Assembly (NCBI GenBank): GCA_947172415.1 | Contig: OX359196.1 | Coordinates: 3,164,501-3,228,500 of the forward strand | DNA from: Chondrosia reniformis | Lineage: Eukaryota; Porifera; Demospongiae; Chondrillida; Chondrillidae | Reading direction: 5' to 3' | Length of the DNA: 64,000 nt | In this document: positions 50,612 through 63,553 of the stretch, in pieces | How positions within the stretch are numbered: the first letter of the stretch is position 1 | Layout: the number at the start of each line of letters is the position of its first letter | Position numbers and translations under genes: made by a program | Notes under the pieces: generated by a model | The model's input: the letters and a program-made list of their open reading frames with translations, nothing else | Databases searched by the model: none | Told to the model about the DNA's origin: nothing

Positions 50612-50613
50612 TA

Positions 50614-53135
50614 TATATATACAACTAGTACATACAACTAATAAGTATAACTAGTAAATATAATTTGGACTAGTACATACAACTAGTACATACAACTAGT
50701 GCCTACAGTTAGTTTGTATAACCAGTACTAGTACATACCACTCGTTCATGTAACTTGTACTTACAACTAGTACCTATGACTAGAACATAGACATATATCT
50801 AGTACATAAATATAGTACCTACAACAAGTACATTAAACTAGAACTCCAACTAGTATATAGAATTATTACATACAATTAGTACATACATCTAGTATATACA
50901 ACTAATACATACCGCTAGTGCATACAACTACTACATATAGCTAGTACACAAACATATAACTAGTACATACATATAGTATATACAAAGAGTAGATACAACT
51001 AATACCTAAAAGTAGTAAATATTACTTGTACTAGTACATACAACTAGTTCATACAACTATTACATTCAACTAGTACATACAATTAGTACTTACAACTAAT
51101 AAATATAACAAGTGCTATTACGTACAACTAGTACACACAACTAGTGGCTACAGTTAGTAAATATTACCAGTACTAGTACATAGCACTAGTACATTCAACT
51201 AGTATATAACTAGTACATATAACTAAAACAAACAACTACTATATATAACTAATACATAAACAGTACATACATCTCGAACATACAACTAGTGTATACAACT
51301 AGTAAATACAACTAGTACATACAAATAGTACATACAAGTAGTAGACACAACTAGTACACAACTAAAAGTACATACATCTAGTATTTACAACTAGTACATA
51401 CAACTAGTAAATATAACTAGTAAATATAATTTGGACTAGTACATACAACTAGTACATACAACTAGTACATACAACTAGTGCCTAGAGTTAGTTAATATTA
51501 CCAGTACTAGTACATACCACTCGTTCATGTAACTTGTACTTACAACTAGTACCTTTGACTAGAACATAGACATATAGCTAGTACATAAATATAGTACCTA
51601 CAACTAGTACATTAAACTAGAACTCCAACTATTATATAGAATTATTACATACAATTAGTACATACATCTAGTACATACAACCAGTACAAACAACTAGGAC
51701 ATACAACTAGAATATACAAATAGTACATACAACTGGTCCATAATTAGTACATAAACTAGTACATAAAAGTAGTACATACAAATAGTACACACAAATAATA
51801 TATGCAATTAGTACATACAACTATTACATTCAACTAGTACATATAACAAGGACCTACAACTAGTTAATTTAATTAGTACTAGTACGTACAACAAGTACCT
51901 ACTTAGTACGTAGTTTTACAAATACTAGACCCTGAAACTAGTACATAAAACCAGTATATACAACTAGTACATAAAACTAGCATATACAACTAGGACATCA
52001 AACAAGTACCTAAAACTAGAACCCAATTACTACATATAACTAGTACATACACATATAACTGGTACCTATAAATAGCACATACACCTAGTACATACAATAA
52101 GTACCTACAAATAGTACATACAACTAGTACCTACAAGTAGTATACAATTAGTACATACAACTAGTATACAGAAATAGTACATAAAACTATGCATACAACT
52201 AGTATATCACTATACATACAACTAGTACATAAAACTAGTTCCTACAAGTACAACATACAACTAGTACATACAAATAGTACATACAAAAAAAACCTACAAG
52301 TTGTAAATATAACTTGTACTAGGACATACAACTAGTTCATACAACTATTACATTCAACTAGTACATACAACTAGTCCCTACAACTAGTGAATATAACAAG
52401 TGCTAGTACCTACAACTAGTATATACAACTAGTGGCTACAGTTAGTGAATATTACTAGTTCTAGTACATACCACTAGTTAATACTACTAGTACATACAAC
52501 TAGTACATACAACTAGTACATAACTAGTACATATTACTAGTACAAAAAGTACTATATATAACTAGAACATAAAAAGTACATACATCTTGTCCATACAACT
52601 AGTGCATACAACTAGTACATACAACTAGTAAATACAACTAGTACATAAAAATAGTACATAAAACTAGTACATAAAACTATTAAATACAACTAGTACATTC
52701 AACTGGTCCATATAACTAGTACATACAACCACTACATACAACTAGAGTCTAGCACATACAAATAGTACATAGAACTATTCCATACAGCTACTACATACAA
52801 CTAGTATCTGGCACGTACAACTACTGCATACAACTAGTACGTATAACTAGTACAAACAACTACTATATATAACTAGTACATAAAACGTACATACTTCTAG
52901 TATATACAACTAGTGCCTAAAACTAGTAAATACAACTAACACATACAACTAGTACATACAACTAGTACATACATGTAGTAGACAGAACTAATACACACAA
53001 CTAGTACATACAACTAGTACATACAACTAGTACATACATGTAGTAGACGCAACTAGTACACACAACTAGTACATACAACTAGTACATATACCTAGTTCAC
53101 ACACATATAACTAGTATATATAAATAGTATGTACA
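50614..53135 (+). repeat. satellite segment 13, ~779-bp higher-order repeat
   Basis: Degenerate 13-mers. The block catataXctagtacataaatatagtacct...gaactccaactag at about 50,780-50,893 recurs about 779 bases on (51,560-51,672), and again diverged at 53,627 and 53,881. No gene was seen. Confidence 0.88.
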
Positions 53136-53139
53136 TTAA

Positions 53140-53621
53140 CCCTTTATTGACCGCAAACGATATACATCGTCATGATAATTATATGCAGCCGATAACCGTT
53201 GACGTTATACATCGTGAAAGATAGGCCGCAGGATTTCCCGGCACATTATTAGCATATGCGCCCCCAAAGTAAACTCTAACAGGTGTTAAGTGGTCGTAAG
53301 ACAGTTGCACTTTACGATTAGTGCACACAGGTGACAGGAACCTTCCCTCCATTACAAAAAAAGCCTTTGAATTAACTGTATACCTACCGTGTAAGTGAAG
53401 AGAAGTGACCAGGCTCTGAATGCAACCGCATAGGGTTAGGGTTAGGGTTAGTGCCTGGTCCGTTCTCTTCACTTGATCTGAAAGGTTAACTTGACGAGAA
53501 TCCACTTCCTCATTCGAAAAAAACTTAACTTACACGTAGCACTTACGTACATCATGTGGCCTTTGAAAAAGTCAGTCATAAAGTATATGGCCACCCACGC
53601 AATAAGTTGGCACAGAAAGGG
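53140..53621. mobile_element. piggyBac-like MITE
   Basis: 482 bases flanked by TTAA on both sides (53,136-53,139 and 53,622-53,625). Ends are CCCTTTATTGACCGCAA and, complemented, CCCTTTCTGTGCCAACTTA. TTAA target plus CCC termini is diagnostic of piggyBac. Related satellite copies at 50,830 and 51,609 read gtacattaaactagaactcc, the empty site with a single TTAA. Inside are short palindromes (acgatatacatcgt) and a telomere-repeat hairpin. No transposase frame; the long minus-strand ORF here is a by-product. Confidence 0.9.
53393..53474. repeat. hairpin with (TTAGGG)-type telomere repeats in its loop
   Basis: Arms of 22 bases (aagtgaagagaagtgaccaggc at 53,393-53,414; complement, with 3 mismatches, at 53,453-53,474) enclose tagggttagggttagggttag at 53,431-53,451, about three and a half telomere units. 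The hairpin sits in the middle of the piggyBac-like MITE. Confidence 0.85.
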
Positions 53622-53625
53622 TTAA

Positions 53626-56600
53626 ACTAGAACTCCAACTAGTTCATAGAATTATTACATACAATTAGTACATACATCTAGTACATGCAACTAGTACAAA
53701 CAACTAGGACATACAACTAGTAAATATAACTAGTAAATATAATTTGGACTTGTATATACAACTAGTACATACAACTAGTCCCTAAAGTTAGTTAATATTC
53801 CCAGTACTAGTACATACCACTAGTTCATGCAACTTGTTCTTACAACTAGTACCTATGACTAGCACATAGACATATAACTAGTACATAAATATAGTACATA
53901 CAACTAGTACTTTAAACTGGAAATCCAACTAGTATATAGAATTATTACATACAATTATTACATACAGTTAGTTCAAACAATTATAACATACAACTGCTAC
54001 ATACAACTAATACCTATAATTAGTAAATTTAACTTGTACTTGTACATACAACTAGTGCATAGTACCTACAGCTAGTAAATATTACCAGTACTAGTACATA
54101 CAACTAGTTATTAGAACTAGTATATGCAACTAGTACATAACTTATGCATACAGTTAATATACACAACTAGTACACACAACTAGTACATACAACTAGTATA
54201 TACAACTAATACATACAACTAGTATAAAACTAGTTCCTACAACTAGTACATAAAGCTAGTTCATACAATTACAACATACAACTAATACATACAACTAGTA
54301 CATACAGCTAATACCTACAACTAGTAAATAAAACTTGTACTAGTACATACAAGTAGTTCATACAACTATAACATTCAACTAGTACATACAAGTAGTACCT
54401 ACAACTAGTAAATATAACAAGTGCTAGTACATACAACTAGTACCTACAACTAGTGGTTACAGTTAGTAAATATTACCAGTTCTAGTACATACCACAAGTT
54501 AATACTACTAGTCCATACAACTTGTACATAACTAATACATTCATTTAATATAATTAATTAATATAGCTAGAACTTGTACATAAAACTAATACCTATTAAG
54601 TATCTAGTTTTACTAGTACTAGAACCTCCAACTAGTACATACAACTAGTATAGAACTAGTACATACATATAGTACATAAAACTAGTTCATGCAATTAGAA
54701 CATACAAGTTCTACATACAACTAGTACATACAACTGATACCTACAACTAGTAAATATAACTTGTACTAGTACATAAAACTAATTCATAAAACTATTACAT
54801 TCAACTAGTACATACAACTAGAACATACCTAGTACCTAGCATAACTAGCACAAGAATCAACAACTAGTATATGTACCTAGTACATAATAACTAATACTTA
54901 CACCTGCTAAATATGACATACAGTACATACACAGATAACTCATAGAACGAGTACATAATACTAGAACATACAACTTCTATATGCAACTAGTACATAACTA
55001 GTACATGTAACTACTACATACAACTTCTACATACAACTAGTACCTACAATTAGTAAATATAACTAGAGCTAGTACATATAACTAGTGCATAAAACTAGTA
55101 CAAACAATTAGTACATACAACTAGTACATGCAACTAGTATATACAACTAAATAGTACCCACAACTAGTACATATATACAATTAGCACATACAACTAGTAC
55201 ATTCAACTAGTACATACAGCTAGGACAAACAGCTAAGACATATAATTAGTACACACACCTACTACATATAACTAGTAAATACACATATACCTTGTAATTA
55301 AGAATAGTATATACAACTAGTACACACAGCTAGTGCATACAACTAGTACACATTACTAGTACACAAACATATAAATAGTACATACACATATAACTGGTTC
55401 TTATAAATAGTACATACACATAGTACATACAAAGAGTAGATACAACTAGTACATACAACTAGTACATACAACTAGAAACTAGTACATACAACTAGTTCAT
55501 AGAACGAGTACATAATACTAGAACGTACAACTTGTATATACAACTAGGATATAACTACTACATACAACTAGTGCCTACAACTAGTAAATACAACTAATAC
55601 TAGTACATAACACTAGTACATACAACTTGTACATGCAACTGGTACATACAACTAGTACAACCAAATAGTACATACAACTAGAACATACAACTAGTACATA
55701 AACTAGTACAAACAAATAGGACATATAGCTAGTACATACACCTACTACAAATAACTACTACATACACATATACCTATAATACATACAACTAGTACACCCA
55801 GCTAGTGAATACAACTAGTACATATAGCTAGTACACAAACATAAAGTTGGTACTTATAAATAGTACATACACATAGTACATACAACTAGTACATACAACT
55901 AGAAACTAGTACATACAACTAGAAACTAGTACATACAACTAGTTCATAGAAGGAGTACTTAATACTAGAACTTACAACTTGTATATAAAACTAATAAATA
56001 GCTACTGCATACAACTAGTACAAACGACTAGGACATATAACTAGTACATACACATATAACTAGTACATACACCTACAACATATAACTAGTACATACACAT
56101 ATACCTAGTTATTATAATAGTATATACAACTAGTACATACACCTAGTGTATACAACTAGTACATATAACTAGTTCACAAACATATAACTAGTACTTGCAA
56201 CTAGTATATATAACTAATACATAAAAATATAACTAGTACATATAAATAGTGCATCCACATAGTACATACAAGTACTACATAAAACCGGTACATACAACTA
56301 CAAACTAGTACATACAATTAGTACATACAACTAGAACATACAACTACTACATATAGCTAGTACATACATGTAGTACACACAACTAGTACATAAAACTAGT
56401 ACATAGAACTGGTTAATATCTGGTACATACAACTAGTACATACAACTAGTATATACAATTAGTACATACAACTACCACATAAAACTATTACATACAACTA
56501 GCACATACAACTAGTACATACAATTAGTACATACAACTACCACATAAAACTATTACATACAACTAGCCCATACAACTAATAAATATAACTAGTAATAGTA

Positions 56601-59600
56601 CATTCAACTAGTAAGTGCAATTAGTAAATACAACCAGTATATACATACAGCTAGTACATACAAAGAGTACCTATACCCAGTACATAAACATATAATTAGT
56701 ACATATAAATAGTAAGTACAACTAGTACGCATAACTAGTACAAACAACTACTACATATATCTAGTACATAAAAATATAACGAGTACATTTAAGTAGTACA
56801 TATAAATGGTACATATAACTACATACAAATAGTACATACAACTAGGATATACAGAGAGTTACTAGTACATACCACTGGTACACACAACTAGCACATACAA
56901 CTAGTACATAAACTAGTACATGTAACCAGTACATATAACTTGCACATACAACTAGTACATATTACTAGTACATGCATTTATGACACACAACTAGTACATA
57001 TTACTAGTTCATACAACTACTACACAAACCTAGTCCATATAATTAGAACATACAACTAGTACACAAAACTAGTCCATATAACTAGAACATACAACTAGTA
57101 CATACAGTTAGTACATCCAACTAGTTACTAATACGTACCCCTAGTACCTACTACTAGTACATTACACTAGTAACTACAAGTAAATATAACTAGTAAACAC
57201 AACAATTACGCACAACTAGTACATACAACTAGTACATATAACTACAACTAGAGCAAACAACTAGTACAAAAAACTAGTGAATTCAGCTTGTTACTAGTAC
57301 ATATAACTAATACATACAATCAGTACATACAACTAGTTAGTAGTTTGTACAACTAGTACACACAACTAGTAAATACAACTAGTTAATACAACTAGTCCTT
57401 CAACTAGTATATAGAAGTAGTATATATAACCAAAACATATAACTTGCACATACAACTAATACATACAATTAGTTCATACAACAAGTTACTAGTACATACG
57501 ACTAGGACTTCCAACTAGTACATACAGATATTTAGCAGTACATACAACTAATAACAAGTCCATACTACTAATACATATGACTAGTACACACAACTAGTAC
57601 CTACAAGTAGTAAATATAACTAGTAAAAACAACAATTACACGCAATTTGTACATACAACAACTACATATAACTAGTACATACAACTAGTATATACAACTA
57701 GTATCTAGTACATAAAACTAGTACATATATCTAGTACACACAGTGAGTTACAAGTTCATACAACTAGTACATACAACTAGCTATGAGTACATACAACCAG
57801 GACATACAACTAGCTACAAATACATACAACTTGTACCTAAAACTAGTATATACAACTACTTCATAAAACTAGAACATAGAACGATTACTTACAACTAATA
57901 AATAAATCTACTACATACAACTAGTACATAAATCTAGTCTTACAAATAGTACATACAACTAGTACACAAAACTAGTCCATATAACTAGAACATAAAACTA
58001 GTACACAACTAGTACACAACTAGTACATACAACTAGTACATAAAACTCTTACTTACAACTAGTACATACAGCTAGTACATAAAACTCTTACTTACAACTA
58101 GTACATACAACTAGTATTTAGAACTAGTACATACAACTAGTACACACAACTAGTACATATTACTAGTACATGCATTTATGACACACAACTAGTACATATT
58201 ACTAGTTCATACAACTACTACACAAACCTAGTCCATATAATTAGAATATACAACTAGTACACAAAACTAGTCCATATAACTAGAACATACAACTAGTAAA
58301 TACAACTAGTACATACAACTAGTACATAAAACTAGTCCACACAACTAGTTCACAAAACTAGTACATATAACTAGTACATACATCTAGTACATACAACTAT
58401 TACATTAAACTAGTGCCAAAACTAGTATATACAACTAGTATATACAACTAGTACATATAACTAGTCCACACAACTAGTTCACACAACTAGTATATATAAC
58501 TAGTACATACAACTAGTACACACAACTAGTACATAAAACTAGTATTGAGTACATACGAGTTCATCAAACTAGTACATACAACAACTTCATACAACTTGTA
58601 CATAAAACTGTTACTTACAACTAGTACATACAACTAGTATATATTTACAACTAGTACATACAACTAGTACACACAACTAGTACATATTACTAGTACATAC
58701 AATTACGACACAAAACTAGTACATATAATTAGAACATACAACTAGTACATACAGGAAGTACATAACTAGTATATGTACCTTATACATACACCTAGTATAT
58801 ATAACTAGCACATACAACTAGTGTGTATAAATAGTACAATCAACTAGTACATACAACTATTTCTTACAACTAGTAAATATAACTAGTACCAGTACCTAAC
58901 ACTAGTGCATACAACTGGTTCATACAACTTATACATACAACTAGACCCTACAACTAGTTACTAGTCCATACAACCAGTACTAACATGGTATATACAACTA
59001 GTACATTCAGCTAGTTTTTATAGAACTATTAATACCAATTAGTACATACAACTAGTACATACAACTAGACCATACAATAAGTTACTAGTACATACAACTT
59101 TTACATAAAACTAATGCTACAGCTAGTATATACAACTAGTATATACAACTAGTACATATAACTAGTACACACAACTAATTCACACACTAGTACACACAAC
59201 TAGTACATATAACTAGTACATACAACTAGTACATTCTAGTAGTACATACAACTAGTACACACAACTAGTACATACAACTAGTTCACACAACTAGTACCTA
59301 CCCAGTAGTTAGTATAACTAGTACTAGAACGTACAACTAGTACCTACAACTAGTACATACCACTAGTTTTTACAACTAGTACACACTACTATTACAAATA
59401 AATAGTGCATACAACTAGTACATGCAACTAGTACATACAGATAGTACATATTACTAGTACATACAACTAGTACATACAACTGGAATATACAACTAGTACA
59501 TTCAACTATTACATAAAACTAGTGCTACAGCTAGTATATACAACTAGTATATACAACTAGTACATATAACTAGTACACTCAACTAATTCACACACTAGTA

Positions 59601-60810
59601 CATACAACTAGTACATATAACTAGTACACACAACTAGTACATTCTAGTAGTACATACAACTAGTACACACAACTAGTACATACAACTAGTTCACACAACT
59701 AGTACCTACCCAGTACTTAGTATAACTAGTACTAGAACGTACAACTAGTACCTATAACTGGTACATACCACTAGTTATTACAACTAGTACACACTACTAG
59801 TACAAATAAATAGTGCATACAACTAGGACATGCAACTAGTACACACAGCTAGAACATATTATTAGTACATACAACTAGTACATACAACTAGTACATGCAA
59901 CTAGTACACAAAATTAGAACATAGAACTAGTACATATTACTAGTATATAGAACTAGTACATACACCTAGTAAATAACTAGTATATATAAATAGTTCATAC
60001 ACCTAGTACAAACAACTAGGACATGCAAGTAATATATACATACAACTAGTATATGCAATTCATACATACAACTACTACATGCAACCACTACATACAACTT
60101 GTACCTACAACTATTCAATATAACTAATACTAGTATATACAACTAGTTTTTACAACCAGTACAAACAACTAGTACATTCAACTAGTTCACACAACTAGCA
60201 CCTACCTAGTACTTAGTATACCTAGTACTAGAACGTACAACTAGTACCTACAACTAGTACATACCACTAGTTATTACAACTAGTACATACTACTAGTACA
60301 TATAAATAGTGCATACAACTAAAACATACAACTATATAGTACATACAACTAGTACATATAACTAGTACATACAACTATTCACTATAACTTGTACAAACAA
60401 CTAGTACACAAACTAGTATTGAGTATATACAACTCTTACATATAACTTGTACAACAAATAGAACATACAACTAATAGGTACAACTAGTACATATAACTAG
60501 TACGCACAACTAATACACACAACTAGTATCGAGTACATACAAGTAGTTCATACAACTAGTCCAAACAATTAGAACATACAACTAGTACATACAACTGGAA
60601 CATACAACTAGCACATACAACTAATAAATACAACTAGTACATATAACTTGTACATGCACCTAGTTACTAGTTAATACAACTAGTACATACAACAAGTAAC
60701 TACAACTAGTAAATATAGTTAGTAAATAAACAATTACACCCAACTAGTTCATAGAAGTATTAGAAAGAAATAGTACACACAACTACTACATAAAACAAGC
60801 ATATACAAAG
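53626..60810 (+). repeat. satellite segment 14 to the array's right end
   Basis: Degenerate 13-mers over 7.2 kb. Higher-order repeats are seen at about 1,199 bp (56,972 and 58,171, module catgcatttatgacacac) and 408 bp (59,115 and 59,523, module tgctacagctag). The last clear monomers are near 60,800 (acaagcatatacaaagg). No gene was seen. Confidence 0.9.
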
Positions 60811-60848
60811 GCTGGGATTGTTGCACAAACCTTAAAGTAAATAATAAG

Positions 60849-60915
60849 ACAAGATGTTCGAGTTTAAAAAACTTGTGGGGCGTCAGATGCCCCTAAGTAA
60901 ACTTGAACTACTTGG
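60849..60915. repeat. head-only copy of the hairpin-headed element
   Basis: The 67-base head matches those at 30,003 and 47,533. The outer stem is kept apart from two adjacent mismatches and one G-T pair (aagatgttcgagttt with aaacttgaactactt). The inner stem is ggggc...gcccc around a different loop (gtcagat instead of tgcc). Body and right hairpin are absent. Confidence 0.7.
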
Positions 60916-61144
60916 CTGGTTCTTATAGATATCCGGTTAAGCCATTTCCGATCGACTCTTGTTGGCCGTCAATTTTTCAAGGCCATATATCGTAGAAAAC
61001 GTTTTTGTGCAAGCTCTACGTTACATAGCATTTGTAAGGGTGGTTTGTAAGTACATTTCGTTCAATGTTCTACGCTAAGGAAGAGAAAGCTAATTTTAAG
61101 CTAGAAAACGAAGGCTAGCCGCACGTCTGCCATTTTTTGACAGA

Positions 61145-61800
61145 TATATACAGTGCAAGTTACAATATACTAAGGTAATCTAAATAAATAAATAAATAAT
61201 ATAATATAATAATTCATATGGTTCCAAGAAAGGATCTAGAAACAAAATGGGCATATCATCATAAAGTATAGGGTATAAAACTCGTTTTAAATTAAGGGAT
61301 TTCTTATTTAGGCCTCCGTTCGTTAGAAAACGGAGGACAAAGTCTGCATATAAAAGACCAAGGACTATAGAAAACCGATGGAAAATTTATATTCAAACCA
61401 TGTGTTATATTAATAAAAAATTTTCATTTGTCAGATAACTGTGAAACCAATAAATATCGTGGTACATGTGCATAGGAAATGTCTGGCGAAGTTTTGCTTA
61501 ATTAAATGAGCAAAATAATCAAGATAATAATGAAGAATTCAATGTTACGATTGCAAAATCTGATGATGTATTATGATGTTTCTCTTGTGCGTCACCAACA
61601 CCTCTCGTATGTCGCTCCGTAAACATTTAGTGGATCTTGTGACATTGCGAAAACGTCACCTCCTTCGTTGCTAAAGAAGATCATCCCTTTCGTGAACGGC
61701 TATGACAAGTCGACGCTCTCCTACGAGAAGGAGCTACGGAATAAGTGAGTTGCAGCGAAGGTTAGATAAAGTGTATTTGTATACGTTCATGTTATGTTTA
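61145..61800 (+). repeat. 1,491-bp-period duplication, copy 1, with exon-like segment
   Basis: About 655 bases repeated at 62,637-63,290. Shared landmarks: aattcatatgg (61,211), a conserved hairpin (cctccgtt/aacggagg, from 61,313), TATA-like catataaaa (about 61,347), and a GC-richer segment at 61,660-61,760. There a short frame MTSRRSPTRRSYGISELQR is followed by gttaga, and another frame reads KKIIPFVNGYDKSTL before gtgagt. Either could be an exon end; neither is confirmed. Copy 2 does not preserve either frame fully. Confidence 0.55.
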
Positions 61801-62242
61801 AGCCTGAATTGTTGCTATATATATTGATGTAAAATAAATAAAATAAATTCGTTTAGACGACCGTAGTAAAACTTTGGTAGTTTAAGCTCCGCCATCTCTT
61901 CTTTTGTTTTCTGTTAATTATTTTTACCTATCCATGTGTGTACATACGTATGAAGGAGTGTAATTGGATACGTAGGGGTGGATTTGGATAAATATGCATG
62001 CGTGCAAGCTCATACGGTACATATAGTCAATCTCTGAGTATATTGCTAGCCCCAGCAAAAGTATACTTACAATTGATAATAATATATATATATATATATA
62101 ATTAATTCAATCAAGTACTACACAATGCAAGTTACAAATTTATAAACGGATGCAAGTATATATATTAATATATTTTTACTTGCAATTGTCCATGTGTAGC
62201 AATAAGGAGTGCTATATTAAGCGTGTTTAAATACAATCAAGT

Positions 62243-62630
62243 ACTGCACAGTGCAAGTTACAAATTTATACACGGATGCAAGTGACTCCCAAGATAATCA
62301 CACTGAGGTATATAATATAATACGGATGCAAATGACTCCCAAAATAATCACAATCATGTATATTAAACGCTACAAGGTAGTACTAGTACTTAGTACTAAG
62401 TTGTGAAAAGGTAATTGGAAAACCATGCGTTTAACCTTATATGATCTGTAGAGACTATACTACTCTGTATGCAGCAGTTGAGAATTTCAGTGTGGCTAAA
62501 GTCTTGTAGCTATTAATATACGTGTTTGTGATTATTTTGGTTGTCATTTGCATCCATATTATATTATATACCTCAGTGTGATTATCTTGGGAGTCACTTG
62601 CCTCCGTATATAAATTTGTAACTTGCACCA
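62243..62630. repeat. inverted repeat with ~70-bp arms
   Basis: The arm at 62,243-62,317 (gcaagttacaaatttata...actcccaagataatcacactgaggtatat) is complementary to 62,566-62,634. The spacer is about 250 bases. The left arm is followed by a partial direct repeat (atacggatgcaaatgactccc). It is part of a dispersed repeat family in this flank. Confidence 0.7.
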
Positions 62631-62636
62631 TATACA

Positions 62637-63290
62637 GTACAAATTACAGGTAATCTAATATAATATAATATAATATAAATAAATAAATAAATAATATAAA
62701 TAATTCATATGGCTCCAGGAAAGGACCTAACAACAGAATGGGCATAGTATCATAAAGTTTAGGGTATAAAACTCGTTTTAAATTAAGGGATTTTTGATGT
62801 AGGTCTCCGTTTGTTTGAAAACGGAGGACAAAGTCTGCATATAAAATGCCATAGGACTATAGAAAAGCTATAGAAAATTTATATTGAAACCAAGTGTTGT
62901 ATTGATAACAAATATCAATTGGTCAGATCACTGTGAAACTGATATATATCATGGTACATGTGTATGTCAAACGTCTGGTGAAGTTTTGCTTAATTAAAGT
63001 TGCAAAATAATCGAGATATACTGAAGAATTCAAGCTTAAAATTGCGCAATCTGGTGATGTATTGTGATGTTGCTCTAGTGCGTCATCAACATCTTCGCAT
63101 TTAGTGGATTATCATGTGACATTGCAAAAACGTCACCGCCTCCTCGTTGTTACAGAAGATCATCCTTTCGAGAACGGCTATGACAAGTCGACACTCTCCT
63201 ATGAGAAGGAGCCACGAAATAAACGAGTTGTAGCGAAGGTTAGATAAAGTGTATTTGTGTACGTTTCCGTTAAGTTTGAGGCAGAATTGT
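62637..63290 (+). repeat. 1,491-bp-period duplication, copy 2
   Basis: Diverged copy of 61,145-61,800. The hairpin (tctccgttt/aaaacggagga) and catataaaa are kept. In the exon-like part, one base is lost in atcatccctttc, gtgagt has become acgagt, and the MTSR frame ends in TAG after INEL. It looks more decayed than copy 1. Confidence 0.55.
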
Positions 63291-63406
63291 CCCTATATTG
63301 ATGCAAAAGAACTTCTTATAGTCGACCGTATAGCTCTGTCTTCTCTTCTTACATTTTTTACTTGTCCATGTGTAGGAATTAGGAGTGTTTGTTGCAATCA
63401 TTATGA

Positions 63407-63553
63407 GAATGAAGCCTTGTTGAGCGTCAGCAACATAAATTTACTAATTTCCTACTTGATATTCCCATTCCTTTATTTCTGATGAAGACTTCCGGGTTGA
63501 AACGTCCAGAATTAGTAAATTTATGTTACTGATGTTCAACAAGGCTTTATTCT
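63407..63553. repeat. foldback with 44-bp arms
   Basis: gaatgaagccttgttgagcg... (63,407-63,450) pairs with its near-complement at 63,509-63,552, with a handful of mismatches. The 58-base loop contains the hammerhead-like core. The direct repeat tccatgtgt lies on both sides (63,365-63,373 and 63,556-63,564), possibly a target duplication, but the motif also occurs nearby at 61,930 and 62,190. Confidence 0.7.
63479..63506 (+). ncRNA. hammerhead-ribozyme-like core
   Basis: CTGATGA (63,479-63,485), then a small stem II (gact-tccg-ggtt with two G-T pairs), GAAA (63,499-63,502), then C and GTC (63,504-63,506). These are the invariant core elements of a hammerhead in correct order. Stem III would be the self-complementary ACGT with no loop, which can only form between two RNAs, as proposed for short-stem-III hammerheads of Penelope-like elements and retrozymes. 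Stem I would come from the foldback arms with a large bulge. No such element protein is present. Confidence 0.4.

Larger units (their letters stand above)
1..60810 (+). repeat. 13-bp satellite array, consensus ACTAGTACATACA, interrupted by insertions
   Basis: Direct reading shows thousands of degenerate copies of ACTAGTACATACA, usually seen as ctagtacatacaa. Common variants end in tataa, taaaa, tagaa or tgcaa, or have agtaact or agtaaata. The unit contains the palindrome ACTAGT (a SpeI site) and GTAC. Because 13 is not a multiple of 3, and TAG occurs in each unit, all frames close quickly, so there are almost no ORFs. Every stretch has the same orientation, including DNA between the inverted elements at 5-14.7 kb. 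The + strand is A-rich with strong C-over-G skew (one G to three C per unit). The array stops near 60,810. Segments interrupted by insertions are described separately. Confidence 0.96.

Noticed and set aside
53179..53505. 108-codon minus-strand ORF
   Set aside because: It crosses the piggyBac-like MITE and translates the telomeric repeat (LTLTLTL). No domain; incidental.
1..60810. CRISPR array
   Set aside because: The repeats are short, degenerate and contiguous, without unique spacers, in an evident animal-type genome.
63249..63482. 77-codon ORF on the + strand
   Set aside because: It runs from the decayed duplication into the foldback arm. The equivalent in the first copy is not open, so no coding constraint is evident.
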